Shown here: positions 8,459-16,504 of the stretch, in pieces
How the letters are laid out: every line of letters begins with the position of its first letter
Position numbering within the stretch: position 1 is the stretch's first letter
Assembly (NCBI GenBank): GCA_025352265.1
Contig: JANXTS010000001.1
Coordinates: forward strand, 1 to 34,506
DNA length: 34,506 nucleotides
Reading direction: 5' to 3'
From: Variovorax sp.
GTDB taxonomy: Bacteria > Pseudomonadota > Gammaproteobacteria > Burkholderiales > Burkholderiaceae_C
Position numbers and translations under genes: made by a program
Notes under the pieces: generated by a model
The model's input: the letters and a program-made list of their open reading frames with translations, nothing else
Databases searched by the model: none
Told to the model about the DNA's origin: nothing

Positions 8459-9217
8459 GTGCTGACCTTCACCGAAGCCCAGCTCATGGGCTGGATCACG
8501 CCGGTGCTCTGGCCGTTCTTGCGCGTGCTCGGGCTCTTCACCACCGCGCCGCTCTTTTCGACACGCGCCATTCCCATCCGCGCGCGTATCGGCCTCGCCT
8601 TCCTGATCGCGCTGTGTGCGCAGCCCACGTTGCAAGGCCAGCCGATGGTGGCGCTCGACAGCATCGCGATGCTCGGCACGCTGATCCAGCAGGTCGGCAT
8701 CGGCATGGCGATCGGCTTCACCGTGCGGCTGGTGTTCACCGCGATCGAATTGGCGGGCGAGTTGGTCGGCCTGCAGATGGGCCTCAACTTCGCGTCGTTC
8801 TTCAATCCGATGAGCAACGCGCAGACCAGTGCGGTGTCGAGCTTTCTCGGCAACATCGCGACGTTGCTGTTCATCGCGATCAATGGCCATCTCACCATCG
8901 TCATGGCGGTGATGAAGAGCTTCGACGCGTTTCCGATCGGTGGCAGTTTCATGCAGGCGATGGGCCGCATGCGCATTCACGAACTGGGCACCGAACTCTT
9001 CGCCAGCGCGCTCTGGATCGCGCTGCCGTTGATCGGTCTGCTGCTCTTCACCAATCTCGTGCTCGGCGTCATCTCGCGCGTCGCACCGCAGATGAACATC
9101 TACGCGATCGGCTTTCCAGTGACGCTGGTAGCCGGACTGGTCGGCATCACACTGACGCTGCCGATGATGGAGCAGCCGTTGTTGATGCTGATGGAGCAGA
9201 TGATGGCGCGGATGTAG
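8459..9217 (+). CDS. fliR: Flagellar export gate protein FliR
   Basis: FliR is the single-copy subunit that closes the FliP-FliQ-FliR export gate and contacts FlhB. The 252-residue protein has about six hydrophobic segments. The family stretches are visible: PFLRVLGLFTTAPLFS, GFTVRLVFTAIELAGELVG, QMGLNFASFFNP and the C-terminal GFPVTLVAGLVG. The start is GTG; no ATG or TTG lies in frame between the fliQ end and the conserved N-terminus. It is the last gene of the flagellar run. Only 22 nt separate it from the convergent response-regulator gene, and no clear intrinsic terminator was found there. Confidence 0.95.
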   Translation: MLTFTEAQLMGWITPVLWPFLRVLGLFTTAPLFSTRAIPIRARIGLAFLIALCAQPTLQGQPMVALDSIAMLGTLIQQVGIGMAIGFTVRLVFTAIELAGELVGLQMGLNFASFFNPMSNAQTSAVSSFLGNIATLLFIAINGHLTIVMAVMKSFDAFPIGGSFMQAMGRMRIHELGTELFASALWIALPLIGLLLFTNLVLGVISRVAPQMNIYAIGFPVTLVAGLVGITLTLPMMEQPLLMLMEQMMARM

Positions 9218-9239
9218 AGCTTCTGACCATTCGCCTGGC

Positions 9240-9869
9240 TCAAATCAAATTGTTCCGAATCGCATAGACCGTCAACGCCGCATTGGTCGGCAACCCGAGC
9301 TTTTCCATCACCCGAGTGCGATAGACACTCACCGTCTTGGGGCTCAGCATCAACTCTTCCGCAATGTCCGAAAGACGCTGCCCCGATGCGATCTTGATGA
9401 GTGTTTGCAACTCGCGTTCCGACAGCGCAGCGTGTGCCGCTTCGAGCGCCGGCCGGGCCACCGAGTCGGCCAGCATCTGCGCGACTTCTGCGGTGACGTA
9501 CTTGCGGCCTTGCGCCACGGTGCGCGTGGCGGAGATCAATTCGTCGGGGTCGCCCGCCTTGCTTACATAGCCCTTGGCGCCGGCGCGCAGGCATCGGATC
9601 GCGTACTGATCGGCCGGGAACATCGAGACCACCAGCACCTTGATCGGCGAATCGGTTTCGGTCAGTCCAGTGAGCACTTCGAGGCCGCCGCGGCCGGGCA
9701 TGCTGAGGTCGAGCAGCAGCACGTCGCACGGGGTAGAGCGCAACAGTTCGCGCAGTTCGGCGTAGCCGCCGGCCTCGCCTGTCACCTTGATGTCGACCGC
9801 TTCCGAAAGCGTGTCCCTGATACCTCTGCGGACGACGGCATGGTCGTCGCACAACACCACGTGGATCAT
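9240..9869 (-). CDS. NarL/FixJ-family response regulator
   Basis: This is a cytoplasmic two-component regulator of 209 residues. The receiver domain (about residues 2-120) has the acidic pair CDDH at 7-10, the phospho-acceptor Asp54 in LLLDLSMPG, a conserved Ser near 82 and Lys104 in GYVSKAG, so it looks fully functional. The LuxR-type helix-turn-helix lies at about residues 148-207 (LSERELQTLIKIASGQ, then LSPKTVSVYRTRVMEKL). Its start overlaps the upstream kinase stop by 4 nt (ATGA), so kinase and regulator are co-translated as a pair. Its targets are unknown. It is convergent with the flagellar operon, and proximity alone does not show that it controls motility. Confidence 0.93.
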   Translation of the reverse strand: MIHVVLCDDHAVVRRGIRDTLSEAVDIKVTGEAGGYAELRELLRSTPCDVLLLDLSMPGRGGLEVLTGLTETDSPIKVLVVSMFPADQYAIRCLRAGAKGYVSKAGDPDELISATRTVAQGRKYVTAEVAQMLADSVARPALEAAHAALSERELQTLIKIASGQRLSDIAEELMLSPKTVSVYRTRVMEKLGLPTNAALTVYAIRNNLI

Positions 9870-10957
9870 GTCTCTGCCCGTTCCAGCGGCACCGACAAGA
9901 TGATCGATGTGCCGATACCGCCCTGGTTGCTGATGTCGAGCCAGCCGTCGACCGTGCGCGCCCGTTCGCCCAGTCCCTTGAGGCCAAATGTCTTGGGCTT
10001 GTCGAGTTCGGCACGCGTGAGGCCGCGGCCGTTGTCGGTTACTTCGAGCGTGAGCACGTTTTCACCGTCGGATAAATCGATGTGTACCTCGCTGCACTCG
10101 GCGTGCTTGGCGATGTTGGTCAGCGCCTCTTGCGCGGTGCGATAGGCCACCAGCTTGACGGCATCGGACGCATCGATGGTCTCGTGCGTCGCGGTAAAGG
10201 ATGTCTTCACGCCAGTACGCCGCTCGAAGGCGGTGGCGAGCCAGTCGACCGCCGCCACGATGCCTTGGTCGAGGATGGGCGGACGCAGGTCCTGCACGAT
10301 GCGCTGGCTGGCGTCGATGGCGTGCTGCAGCGTTTCGATCGCGCCGTTCACATGCTCGACGATGGTGGGGTCTTTCGAGTGTCGGCCTATCCATGCGAGG
10401 TCGAACTTGACGGCCGCCAGTGAGCCTCCGATGTCGTCGTGCACTTCGCGCGCGATCGACTGCCTCTCTTCTTCGAGGCATGCCTGCAGATATTCGTTGA
10501 GTTCGGACGAGCGTCGCATCGAGCCTGCCAGCTCGGCATGCGAATCTTCCTTGACGGTGCGCATCTGATTGGCGCCGAGCGCCCGCACGATGGCTCGGGA
10601 CAGGTCGGGCAGCGCGCTCTTGCGGACGAAGTCGCTGACGCCACGGCGGATGGCGTCGATGGCGTCGGCCTCGCTGGCCGAGTCCGACAGCACGATGAAT
10701 GGCGGTTGCACGCCCGACGCACCGAGCACCACATCCCATGCGTCCATGGCGGTGAAACCGTCTACGTGGTACGCCGACACGATGACATCGCAAACCTGCC
10801 GATCGAGCCGCTGGTCCAACTCGGCTAGCGTTTCGATGCGCTCGATGTCGTAGTCGGAACCGTTCAGTTCGAGCGCCGAACGGGCTTTTGCATGATCGGC
10901 CGCAGAGGGCTCGATGTGGAGGATTCGCAGCCGGCGCGGGGTTTGAACTGTCAACAT
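9866..10957 (-). CDS. Histidine kinase (HPK7/HisKA_3) with a degenerate N-terminal receiver
   Basis: This is a soluble sensor kinase of 363 residues with no membrane segment. Residues 9-125 have a receiver fold, but the phospho-acceptor position is Ala62 (VIVSAYHVDGF, where an Asp is expected). The usual acidic cluster is reduced (HIEPS), while the Thr/Ser (LSDS) and Lys113 (FVRKSAL) positions remain. A linker follows, then the HisKA_3 dimerisation domain with the phospho-acceptor His173 in AREVHDDIGGSL. The HATPase domain has the N box (QEALTNIAKHAE, Asn281), DNGRG at 308-312 and GLKGLGERA at 326-334. The first domain is therefore probably a phosphorylation-independent sensory or docking module. 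The gene overlaps its response regulator by 4 nt. A 13-bp inverted repeat lies just upstream. Confidence 0.93.
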   Translation of the reverse strand: MLTVQTPRRLRILHIEPSAADHAKARSALELNGSDYDIERIETLAELDQRLDRQVCDVIVSAYHVDGFTAMDAWDVVLGASGVQPPFIVLSDSASEADAIDAIRRGVSDFVRKSALPDLSRAIVRALGANQMRTVKEDSHAELAGSMRRSSELNEYLQACLEEERQSIAREVHDDIGGSLAAVKFDLAWIGRHSKDPTIVEHVNGAIETLQHAIDASQRIVQDLRPPILDQGIVAAVDWLATAFERRTGVKTSFTATHETIDASDAVKLVAYRTAQEALTNIAKHAECSEVHIDLSDGENVLTLEVTDNGRGLTRAELDKPKTFGLKGLGERARTVDGWLDISNQGGIGTSIILSVPLERAET

Positions 10958-10965
10958 TTGTGACG

Positions 10966-11014
10966 AATGATAGTCAGCCTGCAGCGCGCACTAAGACGCA
11001 AGCTGACTATCGTT
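10966..11014. repeat. 13-bp inverted repeat upstream of the kinase gene
   Basis: Arms AATGATAGTCAGC (10966-10978) and GCTGACTATCGTT (11002-11014) are complementary at 12 of 13 positions, including a perfect 10-bp core, and are separated by 23 nt. The repeat begins 9 bp upstream of the kinase start codon. It could be an operator with two half-sites about 36 bp apart, or an RNA hairpin in the kinase leader. Confidence 0.6.
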
Positions 11015-11017
11015 CGC

Positions 11018-11043
11018 AGATAGCCCCCCGCAAGGGGCTATCT
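11018..11043. terminator. Perfect 10-bp hairpin after the fasciclin gene
   Basis: AGATAGCCCC (11018-11027) pairs perfectly with GGGGCTATCT (11034-11043) around a 6-nt loop, 23 nt beyond the stop of the fasciclin-domain gene. The T-rich stretch (11045-11051) is on the side that would stop rightward transcription. The leftward lipoprotein transcript would have the hairpin but no U-tract. It most likely reduces read-through into the kinase-regulator pair. Confidence 0.5.
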
Positions 11044-11066
11044 GTTGTTTTACAGCGCGTGTTGGA

Positions 11067-11654
11067 TCAACCTGGGATCAGAACCTTGTTGACCACGTGG
11101 ATCACGCCGTTCGACTGGTACACGTTGGCGATCGTCACCGTCGCCGTGCCGCCCTTGGCGTCGGTGATCAGGACGTTTCCGCCGCTCGTCGTCGCGGTCA
11201 GCGTGCCGCCGCTGGCGGTCTTGAGCGTTGCCTTGCCACCACCGGCGGTGATTGCGCTCAACAAGGCGGCTGCGTCCATCTTGCCGGGCACCACGTGGTA
11301 CGTCAGCACCTTCGTCAAGGTCGGCTTGTTCTCAGGCTTGAGCAGCGTGTCGACCGTGCCGGCCGGCAGCGCAGCGAAGGCTTCGTTGGTCGGTGCGAAC
11401 ACGGTGAACGGGCCAGGGCTCTTCAGCGTATCGACCAAGCCTGCGGCCTTGACTGCGGCGACCAGCGTGGTGTGGTCCTTGGAGTTGACGGCGTTGTCGA
11501 CGATGTCCTTGTTCGCGTACATCGGTGCGCCGCCGACCATCGGGTTGGCTGCCATGCCGCTGCTGCCCGACATGCCGCTGCCGCTCATGCCCATACCGCC
11601 CGCGCAAGCGCTGAGAAAGACCGAAACGCCGACTGCAATCATGAGTTTTTTCAT
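11067..11654 (-). CDS. Fasciclin-domain lipoprotein
   Basis: The 195-residue product has a lipoprotein signal peptide with lipobox LSAC (Cys at residue 17). A Gly/Ser/Met-rich spacer (about residues 18-45) and one fasciclin (FAS1/beta-Ig-H3) domain (about residues 50-195) follow. The domain shows the typical pattern VDTLKSPGPFTVFAPTNEAF, LTYHVVPGK and the C-terminal NGVIHVVNKVLIP. FAS1 domains act in adhesion or as partners of signalling systems, but the function here is unknown. The frame is open upstream, yet the ATG at 11654 is chosen because it begins the signal peptide (MKKLMIA) and has GGAG six nt before it. It should be anchored in the outer membrane or at the periplasmic face. Confidence 0.92.
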   Translation of the reverse strand: MKKLMIAVGVSVFLSACAGGMGMSGSGMSGSSGMAANPMVGGAPMYANKDIVDNAVNSKDHTTLVAAVKAAGLVDTLKSPGPFTVFAPTNEAFAALPAGTVDTLLKPENKPTLTKVLTYHVVPGKMDAAALLSAITAGGGKATLKTASGGTLTATTSGGNVLITDAKGGTATVTIANVYQSNGVIHVVNKVLIPG

Positions 11655-11715
11655 TGGAGGCTCCAGAAGAATTAGATGGTTTGAAAAATCTCTGTGGAAA
11701 CCGCCAACAGCTCGG

Positions 11716-11732
11716 AGGCGCCAGGCGCCTGG
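11716..11732. repeat. GC-rich palindrome upstream of the fasciclin gene
   Basis: CCAGGCGCCTGG (11721-11732) is a perfect 12-bp palindrome. It overlaps a second one formed by AGGCGCC and GGCGCCT around one base (11716-11730). It lies about 62 bp upstream of the lipoprotein start, where a regulator could bind. No convincing promoter hexamers were found around it. Confidence 0.35.
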
Positions 11733-11793
11733 AAGTGATACGGAAACTGTCTCTCTTTGGATGTGTAGGACAAAGCCAATAGTGGCGAGCATG

Positions 11794-11815
11794 AAAAAAG
11801 CGCCCGAAGGCGCTT
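11794..11815 (-). terminator. Rho-independent terminator of malate synthase G
   Basis: On the minus strand AAGCGCC pairs with GGCGCTT around a TTCG tetraloop, followed by a run of Ts (As at 11794-11799 on the plus strand). It starts 25 nt after the glcB stop, and its shape is a textbook intrinsic terminator. Confidence 0.85.
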
Positions 11816-11839
11816 CGTTCACAGGGGCAGAAAGCCGTA

Positions 11840-14023
11840 TCAGGCTTCGCCCTTCACCTTCAAGCGCCACGCATGCAGCAGCGGTTCGGTGTAGCCGCTA
11901 GGCTGCTCGATCCCCTTGAACACCAGATCCTGCGCAGCCATGTAGGCAGCCGAAGTCTTGAAGTGCCCAGCCATCGGCTGGTAGAGGCTGTCGCCGGCAT
12001 TCTGCTTGTCGACCACCGCAGCCATGCGCTCGAAGGTCTCGTTGACTTGTGCCTTGGTGATCACGCCGTGCAGCAGCCAGTTGGCGATGTGCTGGCTGCT
12101 GATGCGCAGCGTGGCGCGGTCTTCCATGAGGCCGACGTTGTGGATGTCGGGCACCTTGGAGCAGCCGACGCCCTGGTCGATCCAGCGCACCACGTAGCCG
12201 AGGATGCCCTGCACGTTGTTGTCGAGCTCTTGCTGCTTTTCTGCAGCGCTCCAGTCGGTCTTGGTGGCTGGGGTGGCGATCGGCACCTGCAGCAACGCAT
12301 TGAGGATGTTGTCGCGCTCGCCGTCGGCGTCGATCTTTTCCAGCTCCTTCTGCACCGCCGTCACGCTGACTTGGTGGTAGTGCAGCGCATGCAGCGTGGC
12401 GGCGGTGGGCGAGGGCACCCACGCGGTGTTGGCGCCGGCCTTGGGGTGCGCGATCTTCTGCTTGAGCATATCGGCCATGAGGTCGGGCATGGCCCACATG
12501 CCTTTGCCGATCTGGGCCTTGCCGCGCAGCCCGCAGCTCAGGCCGACGAGCACGTTGTTCTTTTCATAAGCGCCGATCCATGCGCTCGACTTCATGTCGC
12601 CCTTGCGGATCATGGCGCCGCCCTGCATGGCGGTGTGCATCTCGTCACCGGTGCGGTCGAGAAAGCCGGTGTTGATGAAGGCGACACGGGCCGCGGCTTC
12701 GGCGATGCAGGCCTTCAGGTTCACGCTGGTGCGGCGCTCCTCGTCCATGATGCCGAGCTTGACGGTGTTGGCCGGCAGGCCGAGCAGCTGCTCGACGCGG
12801 CCGAACAGCTCGCTGGCAAACGCCACTTCAGCCGGACCGTGCATCTTCGGCTTCACGATGTAGATGCTGCCGGTCCGTGAATTGCCCTTCCGCTTGAGGT
12901 CGATGGTGGCGATGGTCGTCGTCACCACCGCATCGAGGATGCCTTCCGGGATTTCCTTCTTGCCGTCGTACAGCACGGCCGGGTTGGTCATCAGATGGCC
13001 GACATTGCGCAGGAACATCAGCGAGCGGCCATGGAGCTTTAGTGGCTTGCCGTCGGCGCCGGTGTATTTGCGGTCGGAGTTCAGGCCGCGCGTGAAGGTC
13101 TTGCCGCCCTTGGCGACTTCTTCGGTCAGCGTGCCCTGCATGATGCCGAGCCAGTTCGAATACGCGACCACCTTGTCTGCCGCATCGACCACCGCCACCG
13201 AGTCTTCAAGGTCCAGGATGGTCGATAGCGCAGCCTCCAGCACCACGTCGCTGACGCCTGCTGCATCGGTCTTGCCGATGGCGGTGGTCGGGTCGATCAC
13301 GATGTCGATGTGAATGCCGTTGTGCTTCAGAAGGATCGAGGTCGGTGCTTCAGGCGTGCCCCGGTAGCCGACGAAAATTGTCGGGTCGGCCAGCAAGGTG
13401 CTGCTGCTTTGCAGCGCGATGTGCAACTGGCCGTTCTGCACCGTGTAGCGCGTAGCCATCTTGTGCGAGCCGTTGTCGAGTGGCGCCGCCTGGTCGAGCA
13501 CTTCGCGGGCGAAACCGATCACCTTGGCGCCACGGATCGGGTTGTAGCGCGTTCCTTTGTCGGCCCCATCCGTCTCAGGGATCGCGTCCGTTCCATAGAG
13601 CGCGTCGTACAGCGAGCCCCAACGCGCGTTGGCGGCGTTGAGCGCATAGCGTGCATTCAGGATCGGCACCACCAGTTGCGGGCCGGCCTGCAACGCGAGT
13701 TCGGCGTCGACGTTGGACGTCGTGGCTTGCGTGCCCTTCGGCTGCGGCAGCAGGTAGCCGATCTTTTCCAGGAAGGCACGGTAGGCCGGCATGTCGGCGA
13801 TCGGCCCGGGGTGCGCCTTGTGCCAGGTGTCGAGCTCGGTCTGCAGGCGATCGCGTTCAGCGAGCAGTGCGATGTTCTTGGGTGCCAGGTCGGCCACGAT
13901 GGCGTCGAAACCCTTCCAGAACGTGGCGCTGTCGACGCCGGCGGCCGGTAGCACCTTTTCATCGAGGAAGCGGTAGAGCTCGGTAGCGACCTGGAGGCCG
14001 TGGGCGGTGGTGCGTTCAGTCAT
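11840..14023 (-). CDS. glcB: Malate synthase G
   Basis: Malate synthase G condenses glyoxylate and acetyl-CoA to malate in the cytoplasm, allowing growth on glycolate, glyoxylate or C2 compounds. The 727-residue length matches the G isoform (about 720) and not the shorter A isoform. Family stretches are present: [14 protein letters not shown], the catalytic-arginine region [27 protein letters not shown], and the C-terminal [14 protein letters not shown] with [10 protein letters not shown], which holds the general-base Asp. The start was placed at the ATG giving [11 protein letters not shown]; the frame is open 91 codons further upstream without family similarity. No glcDEF genes are adjacent. 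It diverges from a CoA-transferase/LysR pair across a 211-bp region and ends at a strong terminator. Confidence 0.96.
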   Translation of the reverse strand: MTERTTAHGLQVATELYRFLDEKVLPAAGVDSATFWKGFDAIVADLAPKNIALLAERDRLQTELDTWHKAHPGPIADMPAYRAFLEKIGYLLPQPKGTQATTSNVDAELALQAGPQLVVPILNARYALNAANARWGSLYDALYGTDAIPETDGADKGTRYNPIRGAKVIGFAREVLDQAAPLDNGSHKMATRYTVQNGQLHIALQSSSTLLADPTIFVGYRGTPEAPTSILLKHNGIHIDIVIDPTTAIGKTDAAGVSDVVLEAALSTILDLEDSVAVVDAADKVVAYSNWLGIMQGTLTEEVAKGGKTFTRGLNSDRKYTGADGKPLKLHGRSLMFLRNVGHLMTNPAVLYDGKKEIPEGILDAVVTTTIATIDLKRKGNSRTGSIYIVKPKMHGPAEVAFASELFGRVEQLLGLPANTVKLGIMDEERRTSVNLKACIAEAAARVAFINTGFLDRTGDEMHTAMQGGAMIRKGDMKSSAWIGAYEKNNVLVGLSCGLRGKAQIGKGMWAMPDLMADMLKQKIAHPKAGANTAWVPSPTAATLHALHYHQVSVTAVQKELEKIDADGERDNILNALLQVPIATPATKTDWSAAEKQQELDNNVQGILGYVVRWIDQGVGCSKVPDIHNVGLMEDRATLRISSQHIANWLLHGVITKAQVNETFERMAAVVDKQNAGDSLYQPMAGHFKTSAAYMAAQDLVFKGIEQPSGYTEPLLHAWRLKVKGEA

Positions 14024-14234
14024 GGTCGAGTCCGAAAATAAGTGTGAGTTGGAGTTTGGCGCGCGGCAGGCAGATACTTTATTTGATACCGGCCTTCGCA
14101 TTAAGCCGCTGAGCAGCGTTTGATTAATGACCAAAAAGCGTGCAATCAAAAGCGCGCGGCGCCAAACAGCCTTGTAGAAGGCATGAAATACTGGCTCGCG
14201 CCGAACGATGACCGTATCGGCAAAGGAGACGAAT
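14024..14234. promoter_or_regulatory. Divergent intergenic region between glcB and the CoA-transferase gene
   Basis: This 211-bp AT-richer stretch must carry the promoters of both divergent genes. Arms TTTGGCGC (14056-14063) and GCGCCAAA lie about 100 bp apart near its two ends. An ATTAAT-centred stretch near 14122-14130 has a T-N11-A spacing compatible with LysR-type regulator binding. I found no convincing full -35/-10 pair. A role for the neighbouring LysR protein is inference. Confidence 0.35.
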
Positions 14235-15500
14235 TTGGAATCCCCATCGAACCGCAAGTCCGACGCGAGCGCGGCGTACGACATCCCCATCGACACGAAA
14301 CAACCGCTGCCCTACGAAGGTATCCGTGTCGTCGAGTTCACCCACATGGTGATGGGCCCGACCTGCGGCATGCTGCTCGGCGACCTGGGCGCCGAAGTGA
14401 TCAAGGTCGAACCGATCGAGGGTGACAACACGCGCCGCCTGCTCGGCTCCGGCGCCGGCTTTTTCCCGAATTTCAATCGCAACAAGAAAAGCATCGCGCT
14501 CGACCTGAAACAGCCGGGCGGCGTGGAAGCGGCGCTGCGCTTGATCGCGACGGCCGACATCGTCAGCGAAAACTTCAAAGCCGGCACCATGAAGAAGCTG
14601 GGGCTCGACTACGACACGCTGAAGAAACTCAATCCGCGGTTGATCTACGTCAGCCACAAAGGCTTCTTGCCCGGCCCGTACGACCATCGCACCGCACTCG
14701 ACGAAGTGGTGCAGATGATGGGTGGGTTGGCTTATATGACCGGCCGCTCGGGCGACCCGCTGCGCGCCGGCACCAGCGTCAACGACATCATGGGCGGCAT
14801 GTTCGGCGCCATCGGCGCGATGGCTGCGTTGCGCCAGCGCGAGTTAACCGGCGTCGGATGCGAAGTGCAATCGGCGCTCTTCGAAAACAACGTGTTTCTG
14901 GTGGGCCAGCACATGATGCAGTTCGCCGCGACGGGCAAGGCAGCCGACCCGATGCCGAGCCGCATTTCTGCCTGGGGGGTTTACGACGTATTCACCGTGA
15001 AAGACGGCGAGCAGATCTTTCTGGCAGCGGTCAGCGACAAGCAGTGGGCGATCTTTTGCAAGGTCTTCTGCCTCGAAGAAATGATGGCCGACCCGCGCCT
15101 CAAAACAAACAACGACCGGGTGCTGGCGCGTGAATGGATGATGCCGGTCCTGCGTTCGCATCTGGCTGACCGCAGCGCTGCCGAACTGAGCGCGATGTTC
15201 GAGGCCAACGGGTTGCCCTTCGCGCCGATCACGCGGCCAGAGGCGCTTTTCGATGACCCGCACCTGAACGCGACCGGTGGTCTTGCTCCCATCCGCATGA
15301 ACGACGGCAGCATGTCGAAGACGCCGTTGCTGCCTTTCACCATGGGCGGGCAACGCGCAGGCATCCGGCTGCAGCCGCCGTTGCTGGGCGAACATACGAA
15401 TGCGCTGCTGACGGAGGTCGGCTACAGCGATGAAGAGATTGCAGCGCTCAAGCAGAGCAATGCGATACACAAAGGGGATTCGGCGTGCAGCGCGGAATGA
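14235..15500 (+). CDS. CaiB/BaiF family III CoA-transferase
   Basis: This enzyme should move CoA between acyl-CoA thioesters and carboxylic acids in the cytoplasm through an aspartyl-CoA intermediate. Family features include [30 protein letters not shown], the [11 protein letters not shown] segment and [14 protein letters not shown]. The likely catalytic Asp lies in [10 protein letters not shown] (about residue 184). The TTG at 14235 was chosen because a strong AAAGGAG (14222-14228) lies six nt before it. An ATG at 14208 would add nine residues but has no ribosome site. The total of about 421 residues is normal. The substrate cannot be told from sequence. The gene diverges from glcB and is followed after 13 nt by a LysR gene, so the three may form one carbon-use locus. 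Confidence 0.9.
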   Translation: MESPSNRKSDASAAYDIPIDTKQPLPYEGIRVVEFTHMVMGPTCGMLLGDLGAEVIKVEPIEGDNTRRLLGSGAGFFPNFNRNKKSIALDLKQPGGVEAALRLIATADIVSENFKAGTMKKLGLDYDTLKKLNPRLIYVSHKGFLPGPYDHRTALDEVVQMMGGLAYMTGRSGDPLRAGTSVNDIMGGMFGAIGAMAALRQRELTGVGCEVQSALFENNVFLVGQHMMQFAATGKAADPMPSRISAWGVYDVFTVKDGEQIFLAAVSDKQWAIFCKVFCLEEMMADPRLKTNNDRVLAREWMMPVLRSHLADRSAAELSAMFEANGLPFAPITRPEALFDDPHLNATGGLAPIRMNDGSMSKTPLLPFTMGGQRAGIRLQPPLLGEHTNALLTEVGYSDEEIAALKQSNAIHKGDSACSAE

Positions 15501-15513
15501 ACGATCGGGCGTC

Positions 15514-16440
15514 ATGGACCGCCTGAAGCAACTTGAATCCTTCGTTTCGATTGCCACGCGCGGCAGCCTCACGGCGGCCGCCAAGGCGGAAGGCGTCGCG
15601 CCGGCCATCATGGGCCGACGGCTCGACGCGCTCGAAGAGCGACTCGGCGTCAAGCTGCTGGTGCGCACCACGCGGCGCCTCACGCTCACTCACGAGGGCA
15701 GCGCGTTCCTGGAAGACTGCCAGCGCCTGCTTGTCGACATGGCCAACGCCGAGGCCAGCGTAAGCGCTGGCGGCGTCAAGGCCAGCGGCCATCTGCGCAT
15801 GACGGCTCCGGCTGGCTTCGGGCGCCGGCACGTCGCGCCGCTGGTGCCGCGCTTTCAGGAGCTGCACCCCGAGGTCACGATCTCGCTCAACCTGAGCGAT
15901 CGCGTGGTCGATCTGGCGGGCGAAAGCTTCGATTGCGCGGTGCGCGTGGGCGACATGCCCGACTCATCGCTGGTCAGTTTGCGACTGGCCGACAACCGGC
16001 GCCGTTGCGTTGCCACGCCCGCGTTCGTCAAACGGCATGGCGCGCCGCAGCATCCGAGCGAGCTGTCGCGCTTCGCTTGCCTGACGCTGTCGAGCGATGC
16101 GTCGCAAACCCGCGGCTGGGCTTTTCGACTGCCCGATGCTGCCGGCAAGCTGGAGGTCATTCACTTCAAGCCGCACGGCCCGCTCGATTGCTCCGACGGG
16201 CAAGTGCTGCACGACTGGTGTCTCGCTGGCTACGGCATCGCCTGGCGCAGCACTTGGGAGGTCGAGGCCGAGATCGACGCCGGGCTGCTGGTGCCGCTAC
16301 TCGACGCGTACGCCGCGCCTGCCAATGGCATCTACGCGCTGTTTCCGCATGCTCGCCACCTGCCCCTGCGGGTCCGGCTCTGGCTGGATTTCTTGAAGCA
16401 ACAGTACGGCAGGCCGGAATTTTGGGGTGGAATTCGCTAG
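15514..16440 (+). CDS. LysR-family transcriptional regulator
   Basis: The 308-residue DNA-binding regulator has an N-terminal winged helix-turn-helix (about residues 1-60: FVSIATRGSLTAAAKAEGVA, GRRLDALEERLGVKLLVRTT). Its LysR substrate-binding domain (about residues 88-290) carries the type seen in the CrgA/DsdC-like subgroup (GHLRMTAPAGFGRRHVAPLV, FDCAVRVGDMPDSSL). The start ATG gives MDRLKQLESF, the usual LysR N-terminus; in-frame codons upstream overlap the CoA-transferase end and lack similarity. It begins 13 nt after the CoA-transferase stop, so the two are probably one transcript. It likely responds to a metabolite of that enzyme. Confidence 0.94.
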   Translation: MDRLKQLESFVSIATRGSLTAAAKAEGVAPAIMGRRLDALEERLGVKLLVRTTRRLTLTHEGSAFLEDCQRLLVDMANAEASVSAGGVKASGHLRMTAPAGFGRRHVAPLVPRFQELHPEVTISLNLSDRVVDLAGESFDCAVRVGDMPDSSLVSLRLADNRRRCVATPAFVKRHGAPQHPSELSRFACLTLSSDASQTRGWAFRLPDAAGKLEVIHFKPHGPLDCSDGQVLHDWCLAGYGIAWRSTWEVEAEIDAGLLVPLLDAYAAPANGIYALFPHARHLPLRVRLWLDFLKQQYGRPEFWGGIR

Positions 16441-16470
16441 ATAGGGGGCGAATTCGGAGCTTGTCGAAGG

Positions 16471-16498
16471 TTGGACGGCGCTCGCTGCATTGCACAAT
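16471..16498 (+). promoter_or_regulatory. Candidate promoter of the GT2 gene
   Basis: TTGGAC (16471-16476) and CACAAT (16493-16498) are 16 nt apart. The -10-like hexamer ends exactly 6 nt before the ATG at 16505, and no ribosome site lies between them. This predicts a transcript starting at or next to the start codon. Confidence 0.35.
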
Positions 16499-16504
16499 CC
16501 GGCC

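Noticed and set aside
7288..8976. A 562-codon minus-strand frame opposite fliO-fliR
   Set aside because: Composition is His/Arg/Gln/Asp-rich low complexity and it mirrors codon bias of the plus-strand membrane proteins.
9337..10145. Plus-strand frames opposite the response regulator and kinase
   Set aside because: No family features and wrong codon bias; they are shadows of the two-component genes.
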